In this document: positions 1 through 5,211 of the stretch, piece after piece
Position numbering within the stretch: position 1 is the first letter of the stretch
Layout of the letters: each line of letters opens with the position of its first letter
Origin: JAUREX01 sp964472135
GTDB lineage: Bacteria > Pseudomonadota > Alphaproteobacteria > Rhodobacterales > Rhodobacteraceae
Reading direction: 5' to 3'
Length of the DNA: 5,343 nt
Assembly (NCBI GenBank): GCA_964472135.1
Contig: CAYYJB010000108.1
Coordinates: 1 to 5,343, forward strand
Translations under genes and position numbers: made by a program
Notes under the pieces: generated by a model
Told to the model about the DNA's origin: nothing
Databases searched by the model: none
The model's input: the letters and a program-made list of their open reading frames with translations, nothing else

Positions 1-1
1 C

Positions 2-901
2 CCGCCCGCCGACCCCGGCGCGCAGCGGCTCGTGCTGGTCACCGGGCCCTCGGGGGCCGGGCGGTCGACCGCGATCCGCGCGCTCGAGGATCTGGGGTGG
101 GAGACGATCGACAACCTGCCCCTCAGCCTCGTGCCGCGGCTTCTGGCGGGGCCGCGCCATGCCCGGCCGATCGCGCTCGGGATCGATGTGCGCAACCGCG
201 ACTTCAGCGCGACCGCCCTCATCTCGCTGATCGAGGGGCTGACGCCCGACCCCGCGCTCGCGCTCGAGGTGCTCTATGTCGATTGCGCGCCCGCCATCCT
301 CGTGCGCCGCTATTCCGAGACGCGCCGCCGCCATCCGATGGCCCCGGCCGAGGATCCGGCGACCGGGATCGCGCGCGAGATCGACCTGCTCGCGCCGGTG
401 CGGGTGCGCGCGGATGTCCTGATCGACACGACCGACCTGCCCCCCCACGACCTCAGGGCCGAGATCGCGCGCTGGTTCGCGACCGGCACCGGGCAGCGGA
501 TGGCGGTGTCGGTGCAATCCTTTTCCTACAAGCGCGGGGTGCCGCGCGGGATCGACATGGTGTTCGACTGCCGCTTTCTGCGAAATCCCTATTGGGCGCC
601 CGAGCTGCGCGCTCTCGACGGCCGCGATGCGCGCGTCGCGGCCCATGTCGCGGCCGATCCGCTGTTCGAGCCCTTTTTCGCCCGTCTGACCGACCTCATC
701 GGGCTCTTGCTGCCCGCCCATGTCGAAGAGGGCAAATCGCATCTCGCGATCGGGCTGGGCTGCACCGGCGGGCAGCACCGGTCGGTTGCGGTGGCCGAAA
801 AACTCGGGGCGAGCCTTGCGCAAGCCGGGTGGGAGGTGTCTATACGGCACCGCGAACTCGAACGGCAGCCGCCCGCCCCCGCATCTGCGGCAGCAGGTTG
901 A
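2..901 (+). CDS. rapZ: RapZ family nucleotide-binding protein (5' partial)
   Basis: RapZ (YvcJ/YhbJ family) is a cytoplasmic two-domain protein. The N-terminal half is P-loop NTPase-like; the C-terminal half binds phosphosugar and RNA in E. coli, where RapZ senses glucosamine-6-phosphate and delivers GlmZ sRNA to RNase E. Visible here are a Walker A-like loop GPSGAGRS (codons from about 44), the family's ALEDLGW...DNLP segment, GIDVRNRDF, and the C-terminal hallmarks FSYKRGVPRG, DCRFLRNPYW and GCTGGQHRSVAVAE. The frame is open to the window edge, with 299 codons visible against 284 residues in E. coli. The GTG at 32 is an unlikely start because it would cut off the first beta strand (RLVLVTG), so the true start lies upstream. 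Oddities are Arg in place of the Walker A Lys, and a Pro/Ala-rich end (RQPPAPASAAAG) where E. coli has a basic tail. The stop is 5 nt before the EIIA gene. Family assignment is certain; the local function is inferred. Confidence 0.95.
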   Translation, partial: PPADPGAQRLVLVTGPSGAGRSTAIRALEDLGWETIDNLPLSLVPRLLAGPRHARPIALGIDVRNRDFSATALISLIEGLTPDPALALEVLYVDCAPAILVRRYSETRRRHPMAPAEDPATGIAREIDLLAPVRVRADVLIDTTDLPPHDLRAEIARWFATGTGQRMAVSVQSFSYKRGVPRGIDMVFDCRFLRNPYWAPELRALDGRDARVAAHVAADPLFEPFFARLTDLIGLLLPAHVEEGKSHLAIGLGCTGGQHRSVAVAEKLGASLAQAGWEVSIRHRELERQPPAPASAAAG

Positions 902-906
902 AGACG

Positions 907-1314
907 ATGGCCGAGGGCATGGAAATCGGGGTGGTGATCGTGGCGCATGGCGGCCTCGCGCGCGAGTATCTCGCGGCGGTCGAGCATGTGCTCGGCCCCC
1001 AGAGCGGGATGCGCGCCGTCGCGATCGAGGCCGACCACAACCGCCTCAGCAAGGCCGCCGAGATCCGCGCCGCGACCGAGGCGGTCGATTGCGGCGCGGG
1101 GGTGGTGCTGGTGACGGACCTGCACGGCGGGTCGCCCTCGAACCTCTCGCAGATCGCCTGCGAGCGGCAGAATCGCCGCATCGTCTATGGCGCGAACCTG
1201 CCGATGCTCATCAAGCTCGCGCAATCGCGCGACCTCGGGCTCTGCGATGCCGTCGCCCTTGCGATGGAGGCGGGGCGCAAATACATCGACAGCCGCGACC
1301 TGAGCGGCGCGTGA
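907..1314 (+). CDS. PTS EIIA component, mannose/fructose family (stand-alone)
   Basis: This 135-residue cytoplasmic single-domain protein of the EIIA-Man fold accepts phosphate from HPr on a histidine. Evidence: a short N-terminal beta strand leads to IVAHGG, with His14 as the expected phosphorylated residue (His10 in E. coli ManX). VTDLHGGSPSN matches ManX VDTWGGSPFN, and GANLPMLIK matches GVNIPML. Length is that of an isolated IIA domain, without the IIB domain fused in ManX. The start at 907 lies 5 nt after the rapZ stop. An in-frame ATG at 919 would also keep the whole fold and cannot be excluded; the ribosome site is weak for both (AGG at 895–897). It lies between rapZ and the HPr gene, as in other alphaproteobacteria (often named ptsM, manX or EIIA-man). 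No IIB, IIC or IID partner is in the window, so a regulatory rather than transport role is likely; its target is unknown. Confidence 0.94.
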   Translation: MAEGMEIGVVIVAHGGLAREYLAAVEHVLGPQSGMRAVAIEADHNRLSKAAEIRAATEAVDCGAGVVLVTDLHGGSPSNLSQIACERQNRRIVYGANLPMLIKLAQSRDLGLCDAVALAMEAGRKYIDSRDLSGA

Positions 1315-1320
1315 GCCCCG

Positions 1321-1590
1321 ATGGCCCTGCGCACGCTCGAGATCGTCAACGAAAAGGGGCTGCACGCCCGCGCCTCGGCCCGGTTCGTCGAGACGGTGGA
1401 CCGTTTCGACGCCGACGCGCTCGTGCGCCGCGACGGGCTCGAGGTGTCGGGCGAATCGATCATGGGGCTTTTGATGCTCGGCGCCGCGCGCGGCACCACG
1501 ATCGAGGTCGAGACGACGGGGCCAGAGGCGGGCGCGCTCATCGAGGCGCTGGCCGCCCTCGTCGCGGACCGCTTCGGCGAGGGGTTCTGA
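1321..1590 (+). CDS. ptsH: HPr phosphocarrier protein
   Basis: HPr passes phosphate from enzyme I to EIIA proteins. The 89-residue product has the normal HPr length. Its active-site loop is KGLHARAS with His15 as phosphoacceptor, and the second regulatory motif GESIMGLLML carries Ser46, the residue phosphorylated by HPr kinase/phosphorylase in bacteria that have it. The SIMGLLMLGA helix is the form usual for alphaproteobacterial HPr/NPr. The ATG follows the EIIA stop by 6 nt and has no clear Shine-Dalgarno sequence, so translation is probably coupled to the EIIA gene. It is the last gene of the plus-strand cluster; the convergent dehydrogenase gene begins its stop codon only 4 nt beyond. Whether it serves the nitrogen-type PTS (as NPr) or another enzyme I cannot be decided from the window. 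Confidence 0.96.
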   Translation: MALRTLEIVNEKGLHARASARFVETVDRFDADALVRRDGLEVSGESIMGLLMLGAARGTTIEVETTGPEAGALIEALAALVADRFGEGF

Positions 1591-1594
1591 CCCC

Positions 1595-2470
1595 TCAGCG
1601 CGTCGGAACCGGCACCTCGCCGCGATAGTCGTAGAAACCCCGCTGCGTCTTGCGGCCGAGCCAGCCGGCCTCAACGTATTTCGTGAGCAGCGGACAGGGC
1701 CGGTATTTGGTGTCGGCCAGCCCCTCGTGCAGGACGTTCATGATCGCAAGGCAGGTGTCGAGGCCGATGAAATCCGCGAGTTCCAGGGGCCCCATCGGAT
1801 GGTTCGCCCCGAGCTTGAGCGATTCATCGATCGAGCGGACATTCCCCACGCCCTCATAGAGGGTATAGACCGCCTCGTTGATCATGGGCATGAGGATGCG
1901 GTTGACGATGAAGGCCGGGAAATCCTCGGCGCTCGCCGCCGTCTTGCCGAGGCGCGCCACCACATCGAGACAGGCGCGATAGGTCGCGTCATCCGTGGCG
2001 ATGCCGCGGATCAGCTCCACGAGCTGCATCACCGGCACCGGGTTCATGAAGTGGAAGCCCATGAACTTCTCGGGCCGGTCGGTGCGGCTCGCGAGGCGGG
2101 TGATCGAGATCGAGGAGGTGTTCGAGGTCAGGATCGTGTGCGGCGCGAGATGGGGCACCAGATCCTCGAAGATCGCCTGCTTGACCGTCTCGCGCTCGGT
2201 CGCGGCCTCGATCACGAGGTCGAGCGGCCCGAGATCGGCGAGCCGATAGGTCGTGCGGATGCGGCCGAGCGCGGCCGCCGCCTCTGCCTCGGCCACCTTG
2301 CCGCGCGACACCTGCCGGTCAAGGTTGCGCCGGATGACGCCCAGCGCGCGGTCGAGCGCCTCGGGGTTGACATCCATCATCATGACATCGAAGCCCGCGA
2401 GGGCGAAGACATGGGCAATCCCGTTGCCCATCTGACCCGCGCCCACGACGCCAACGCTGCGGATGTCCAT
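1595..2470 (-). CDS. hbdA: 3-hydroxybutyryl-CoA dehydrogenase
   Basis: NAD-dependent oxidation of (S)-3-hydroxybutyryl-CoA to acetoacetyl-CoA, or the reverse, in short-chain acyl-CoA metabolism. The 291-residue product is a full-length single-function enzyme without the hydratase domain of FadB. The Rossmann N-terminus has GAGQMG (residues 10–15) and Asp33 at the end of strand beta2, which suggests NAD(H) preference. Catalytic residues can be placed as the Ser in NTSS (117–120), His140 in GFHFMNP, Glu152 and Asn190 in AFIVNR. The C-terminal dimerisation domain carries NHPMGPLELADFIGLD and ends with GRKTQRGFYDY, as in the Clostridium Hbd family. The ATG at 2470 is preceded by AGAGGGG with 7 nt spacing, which supports this start. 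It lies 91 bp downstream of etfA, so it may be co-transcribed with etfBA by read-through or use its own promoter. Alternative names are hbd, paaH or fadB-like; the physiological direction is not determinable. Confidence 0.95.
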   Translation of the reverse strand: MDIRSVGVVGAGQMGNGIAHVFALAGFDVMMMDVNPEALDRALGVIRRNLDRQVSRGKVAEAEAAAALGRIRTTYRLADLGPLDLVIEAATERETVKQAIFEDLVPHLAPHTILTSNTSSISITRLASRTDRPEKFMGFHFMNPVPVMQLVELIRGIATDDATYRACLDVVARLGKTAASAEDFPAFIVNRILMPMINEAVYTLYEGVGNVRSIDESLKLGANHPMGPLELADFIGLDTCLAIMNVLHEGLADTKYRPCPLLTKYVEAGWLGRKTQRGFYDYRGEVPVPTR

Positions 2471-2477
2471 GCCCCTG

Positions 2478-2484
2478 CCCCTCT
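2478..2484 (-). promoter_or_regulatory. Ribosome binding site of 3-hydroxybutyryl-CoA dehydrogenase gene
   Basis: On the minus strand AGAGGGG lies 7 nt before the ATG at 2470, a standard purine-rich Shine-Dalgarno position. It supports the chosen start. Confidence 0.6.
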
Positions 2485-2497
2485 GCTCGCGCGCGGC

Positions 2498-2527
2498 AGT
2501 CTATGCCGCGGCGCGGCAGCGGCGCAA
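2498..2527 (-). promoter_or_regulatory. Possible sigma-70-type promoter for the dehydrogenase gene
   Basis: On the minus strand TTGCGC (2527–2522) and TAGACT (2503–2498) are separated by 18 nt, about 27 nt ahead of the start codon. They match TTGACA at 3 of 6 positions and TATAAT at 4 of 6. The position just downstream of the hairpin after etfA is sensible, but the match is weak and could be chance in GC-rich DNA. Confidence 0.25.
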
Positions 2528-2534
2528 GGGCGGA

Positions 2535-2554
2535 CGGGGCCCGAGCGGGCCCCG
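2535..2554 (-). terminator. GC hairpin after etfA, probable terminator or attenuator
   Basis: A perfect 8-bp stem, CGGGGCCC (2535–2542) pairing with GGGCCCCG (2547–2554), closes a 4-nt loop. On the minus strand it begins 7 nt after the etfA stop codon. The following minus-strand sequence (TCCGCCCTTGCGCC) has no T-run, so it lacks the second half of a classical intrinsic terminator. It may act as a weak terminator, an RNA 3'-end stabiliser, or an attenuator between etfA and the dehydrogenase gene. The stem is directly visible; the function is inferred. Confidence 0.5.
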
Positions 2555-2561
2555 ATCCGGT

Positions 2562-3485
2562 TCAGAGCTTGCCGGTCAGTTCCGGCACGACCGAAAAGAG
2601 ATCGCCGACCAGGCCATAGTCGGCGACCTGGAAGATCGGCGCCTCCTCGTCCTTGTTGATCGCGACGATGACCTTGCTGTCCTTCATCCCCGCGAGGTGC
2701 TGGATCGCCCCCGAGATGCCGACCGCGACGTAAAGCTGCGGCGCCACGACCTTGCCGGTCTGGCCCACCTGCCAGTCGTTCGGCGCGTAGCCCGAATCGA
2801 CCGCCGCGCGCGAGGCGCCGACGGCCGCGCCGAGCTTGTCGGCGAGCTTCTCGATGATCGCGAAATCATCCTTGGAGCCGACGCCGCGCCCGCCCGAGAC
2901 GACGATCCCGGCCGAGGTCAGCTCGGGCCGGTCCGAGCCCGCCACGCGGTCCTCGACCCAGGCCGAAAGCCCCGGATCGCCCGCCGCCACCACCGGCTCG
3001 ACCGGGGCCGACCCGCCCGCGCCCGTCGCCTCGAAGCCCGCGGTGCGGACCGTCGCGACCTTGACCGCATCGGCCGAGCGCACCGTCTGGATGGCGTTGC
3101 CGGCATAGATCGGACGCTCGAAGGTGTCGGCGTCGACCACGCCCGTCACATCCGAGATCACCATCACGTCGCGGAGCGCCGCGACCCGGGGCATCAGGTT
3201 CTTGGCGCTCGCCGTTGCGGGGGCGAGGATATGGCCGAAGCCCTGCATCCCCGCCACCAGCGCCGCGAGCGGCTCGGCCAGACCCTTGCCATAGGCGGCA
3301 TCGTCGGCCACGAGCACGCGCGCGACACCTTGCAGCGTCGCGGCCTCGGCCGCCGCCGCCGCGACACCCGCGCCCGCCACCAGCACCGTCACCGGCCCGA
3401 GCTTGCGCGCCGCCGTCAGCGCCTTGGCCGTCGCATCGAGCGCGAGCGCCCCCCCGTTCACCTCGGCAATCAGCAGAACGCCCAT
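2562..3485 (-). CDS. etfA: Electron transfer flavoprotein, alpha subunit
   Basis: EtfA carries the FAD of the soluble alpha/beta ETF heterodimer, which takes electrons from acyl-CoA and related dehydrogenases and passes them to ETF:quinone oxidoreductase. The 307-residue product is full length for the group I (respiratory) type. The N-terminal adenine-nucleotide-like domain (about 1–190) is followed by the FAD domain with SGGRGVGS (197–204), SGYAP (231–235), QVGQTGK (239–245), and the alpha-subunit signature starting at LYVAVGISG, through IQHLAG to VIVAIN (251–277). The C-terminus VADYGLVGDLF is also typical. Its ATG overlaps the etfB stop by one base (TGATG), so it should be translated by re-initiation, keeping the subunits equimolar. 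A GC hairpin follows the stop. Nothing is missing or odd in the protein. I see no reason to think of a bifurcating ETF, but that call needs an alignment. Confidence 0.97.
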   Translation of the reverse strand: MGVLLIAEVNGGALALDATAKALTAARKLGPVTVLVAGAGVAAAAAEAATLQGVARVLVADDAAYGKGLAEPLAALVAGMQGFGHILAPATASAKNLMPRVAALRDVMVISDVTGVVDADTFERPIYAGNAIQTVRSADAVKVATVRTAGFEATGAGGSAPVEPVVAAGDPGLSAWVEDRVAGSDRPELTSAGIVVSGGRGVGSKDDFAIIEKLADKLGAAVGASRAAVDSGYAPNDWQVGQTGKVVAPQLYVAVGISGAIQHLAGMKDSKVIVAINKDEEAPIFQVADYGLVGDLFSVVPELTGKL

Positions 3486-4246
3486 CAGATCACCCCCGCC
3501 TCGTCCTTGAGTTTCGCGATCAGCTCATCGACCGATCCGACCTTGACGCCCGCCTTGCGCCCCGCGGGCTCGACCGTGCGCAGCACCGTCAGGCGCGGGC
3601 TGACATCGACGCCGTAATCGGCCGGCGTCTTGGCCGCGAGCGGCTTGGTCTTGGCCTTCATGATGTTGGGAAGGCTCGCATAGCGCGGATCATTGAGGCG
3701 CAGGTCGACCGTGATGATCGCGGGCATCCTGACGCGGATCTGCTGGAGACCGCCGTCGACCTCGCGCAGGACGGTCGCGTGGTCGCCCGCGATCGCGATC
3801 TCGCTCGCGAATGTCGCCTGCGCCCAGCCGAGCAGCGCGGCCAGCATCTGGCCCGTGGCGTTCATGTCGTTGTCGATCGCCTGCTTGCCCGCGAGCACGA
3901 GGCCAGGCCCCTCCTCGCGCACGACGGCGGCGAGGAGTTTCGCGACCGCGAGCGGCTCGATGTCGGTGTGCACATCCGCCGCCGCCTCGATCAGGATCGC
4001 GCGGTCCGCCCCCATCGCAAGCGCGGTGCGCAGCGTCTCCTGCGCCTGCTTGACGCCGATCGAGACGACGATCACCTCGGTCGCGATGCCCTTTTCCTTG
4101 AGCCGGATCGCCTCTTCGACGGCGATCTCGTCAAAGGGGTTCATCGACATCTTGACGTTGGCGAGATCGACCCCGCTGCCGTCCGCCTTGACCCGCACCT
4201 TCACGTTGTAGTCGATGACCCGCTTCACGGGGACAAGAACCTTCAT
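3485..4246 (-). CDS. etfB: Electron transfer flavoprotein, beta subunit
   Basis: EtfB is the partner of EtfA; it binds AMP structurally and docks to acyl-CoA dehydrogenases. The 253-residue product begins MKVLVPVKRVIDY, the usual family N-terminus, followed by SMNPFDEIAVEEA (34–46), GKQAIDNDMNATGQ (120–133) at the nucleotide site, and YASLPNIMKAKTKPL (189–203), the dehydrogenase-recognition loop, in which Leu192 matches the anchor leucine known from human ETF. The start at 4246 was chosen over an upstream GTG at 4267 because AAGGA lies 7 nt before the ATG and homologues begin here; the GTG would add seven residues encoded by the ribosome-binding region itself. The stop overlaps the etfA start by one base. 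Upstream is a gap of about 100 bp to the adenosyltransferase gene, the likely site of an etfBA promoter. Confidence 0.96.
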   Translation of the reverse strand: MKVLVPVKRVIDYNVKVRVKADGSGVDLANVKMSMNPFDEIAVEEAIRLKEKGIATEVIVVSIGVKQAQETLRTALAMGADRAILIEAAADVHTDIEPLAVAKLLAAVVREEGPGLVLAGKQAIDNDMNATGQMLAALLGWAQATFASEIAIAGDHATVLREVDGGLQQIRVRMPAIITVDLRLNDPRYASLPNIMKAKTKPLAAKTPADYGVDVSPRLTVLRTVEPAGRKAGVKVGSVDELIAKLKDEAGVI

Positions 4247-4253
4247 CTTCCCG

Positions 4254-4258
4254 TCCTT
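4254..4258 (-). promoter_or_regulatory. Ribosome binding site of etfB
   Basis: On the minus strand AAGGA, within GGAGAAGGA, is 7 nt before the ATG at 4246. It fixes the etfB start and argues against the upstream GTG at 4267. Confidence 0.75.
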
Positions 4259-4347
4259 CTCCAACACTTCGAAAACCTGCCGTCAGATATCGCCTCCGGC
4301 ACCCGAAAGACAGGCCAAAATCGACCTTTCGCGCCGCGTTTTTCCCC
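4259..4347 (-). other. Intergenic region between adenosyltransferase gene and etfB; likely etfBA promoter region
   Basis: About 90 bp without a gene, less GC-rich than the surrounding coding DNA, with short A/T runs on the minus strand (AAAAA, TTTT). A GATATC near 4288–4293 resembles a -10 box, with CTGTC about 17 nt upstream as a poor -35. The match is too weak to call a promoter box by box. No stable hairpin followed by a T-run is visible after the adenosyltransferase stop, so read-through into etfB is also possible. Confidence 0.3.
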
Positions 4348-4920
4348 TCAGCGCGTCAGTCCGGGCACCCAGAGCACATCGGCGCGGCCGTCGTCGTTGG
4401 CGATGCGCCCCGCGACGAAGAACCAGTCCGACAGCCGGTTGAGGTATTTGACCGCCTCGGGGTTCACGGCCTCCATCGTCGCAAGCTCGACCGTCAGCCG
4501 CTCGGCCCGCCGGCAGACGGTACGGCAGAGGTGCATCTGCGCCGCAAGCACGCTGCCGCCCGGCAGGATGAAGCTGCGCAAGGGCTCGAGCCGGGCGTTC
4601 ATCGCGTCGATCTCGGATTCGAGCCGGCCCACCTGCGATTCGATCACGCGCAGAGGCGGATAGGGCGCCTCGGCGTCGCGCTCCATGTCGGGGCGGCAGA
4701 GATCGGCGCCAAGATCGAAGAGATCGTTCTGGATGCGCGCCAGCGCCGCGTCCACCTCGCCCGATGCGTGCAGCCGCGCGAGGCCCACGGTCGCGTTCGT
4801 CTCGTCCACCGTGCCATAGGCCGCGACTCGGGTCGCGTGCTTGGCCACCCGCGCGCCGTTGCCGAGCGCGGTCTCGCCCGCATCCCCGGTCTTGGTGTAG
4901 ATTTTCGACAGGACGACCAT
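4348..4920 (-). CDS. Cob(I)alamin adenosyltransferase, PduO type
   Basis: Transfers the 5'-deoxyadenosyl group of ATP to cob(I)alamin or cobyrinic acid diamide, making adenosylcobalamin, the cofactor of methylmalonyl- and ethylmalonyl-CoA mutases. The 190-residue product is a full-length PduO-type enzyme with KIYTKTGDAGETAL (6–19), the N-terminal ATP loop; YGTVDETNA (35–43); RSFILPGGS (115–123); RTVCRRAER (133–141), the conserved Arg/Glu nucleotide-binding helix; and YLNRLSDWFFVAGR (159–172), whose Phe-Phe lies in the region that displaces the lower ligand of cobalamin. It is unrelated to the CobA/BtuR-type enzyme. Two adjacent ATG codons exist. The one at 4923 overlaps the upstream stop as ATGA, the one at 4920 as TGATG. 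The second is preferred because MVVLSKIYTKTGD fits homologues and the GGGGGA motif is better spaced, but the first differs only by one Met. Coupled translation with the upstream small membrane protein is likely. Confidence 0.94.
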   Translation of the reverse strand: MVVLSKIYTKTGDAGETALGNGARVAKHATRVAAYGTVDETNATVGLARLHASGEVDAALARIQNDLFDLGADLCRPDMERDAEAPYPPLRVIESQVGRLESEIDAMNARLEPLRSFILPGGSVLAAQMHLCRTVCRRAERLTVELATMEAVNPEAVKYLNRLSDWFFVAGRIANDDGRADVLWVPGLTR

Positions 4921-5132
4921 CATTCCCCCAACTGGTTGCGCAGGAACATGTACCCCACGACGAGCGCGACCACGACCGCCTGCGCGATGATCCGCCAGCG
5001 CATCATCCGGTTGCCGTGGCGGCGGTTGAACTCGCCCCCGCGGGCAAAGCCGCCGATCCCGACCATCAGGATCGCGACGACGATGAGGCCGCCGATGCCG
5101 GCGATCAGGAACAGCGGATCATTGCGCAGCAT
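4920..5132 (-). CDS. Small twin-transmembrane protein, HIG1-like
   Basis: A 70-residue membrane protein with two hydrophobic helices (about 7–29 and 48–64) joined by a short basic, glycine-rich loop (GGFARGGEFNRRHGNRMMRWR). The layout and the R-x-R-x3-Q element (Arg45, Arg47, Gln51) resemble HIG1 (hypoxia-induced) domain proteins, which associate with cytochrome c oxidase in mitochondria and occur widely in alphaproteobacteria; the residue four before Arg45 is Asn rather than the Gln/Ile of the full motif. The start at 5132 gives MLRNDPLF, the usual N-terminus of such proteins, and is preceded by GAGGGGGG. An in-frame ATG at 5159 would add nine residues and also has a G-rich site upstream, so the start is not settled. 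The stop overlaps the start of the adenosyltransferase gene. No enzymatic function is evident; a role with terminal oxidases is inference from the family. Confidence 0.8.
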   Translation of the reverse strand: MLRNDPLFLIAGIGGLIVVAILMVGIGGFARGGEFNRRHGNRMMRWRIIAQAVVVALVVGYMFLRNQLGE

Positions 5133-5136
5133 GGCG

Positions 5137-5144
5137 CCCCCCTC
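5137..5144 (-). promoter_or_regulatory. Ribosome binding site of the HIG1-like gene
   Basis: On the minus strand GAGGGGGG ends 4 nt before the ATG at 5132 (GAGG alone is 8 nt away). It favours this start, but a comparable GGGGGGA (5174–5168) sits 8 nt before the alternative ATG at 5159. Confidence 0.45.
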
Positions 5145-5153
5145 GGTGACGGG

Positions 5154-5169
5154 GTGCATCTAGTGCATC
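5154..5169. repeat. Short tandem repeat GTGCATC-TA-GTGCATC
   Basis: Two exact copies of GTGCATC (5154–5160 and 5163–5169) are separated by TA. The unit TGCATCTAGTGCA within it is also an imperfect palindrome around CTAG. It sits just upstream of, or overlapping, the start of the HIG1-like gene. It could be an operator-like site or chance. Confidence 0.35.
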
Positions 5170-5211
5170 CCCCCGGCAGGGGAAAGGCGCATTGCCGCGA
5201 TGCGGTGGCGG

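Noticed and set aside
32..34. GTG as the start codon of rapZ
   Set aside because: It would remove the start of the first beta strand before the P-loop, and the frame is open to the window edge with RapZ-like residues (QRLVLVTG) upstream.
589..1674. Long minus-strand open frame opposite rapZ, EIIA and HPr genes
   Set aside because: Composition is Arg/Ala-rich without domain motifs and it lies antisense to three clearly recognised genes; typical of GC-rich shadow frames.
4247..4267. GTG at 4267 as etfB start
   Set aside because: The added residues LEKDGK are the translation of the Shine-Dalgarno region; homologues begin at MKVLVPVKR and AAGGA is ideally placed for 4246.
4322..4347. Plus-strand CGCGCCGCG followed by TTTTT as a terminator
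   Set aside because: Only about a 3-bp stem is possible, and no plus-strand gene ends nearby.
2463..4663. Long plus-strand open frames opposite etfA, etfB and adenosyltransferase genes
   Set aside because: Arg/Pro/His-rich shadow translations of well-identified minus-strand genes with no recognisable motif.
5170..5182. CCCC-loop-GGGG as terminator of the partial right-hand gene
   Set aside because: The stem is only 4 bp and is not followed by Ts on the minus strand.
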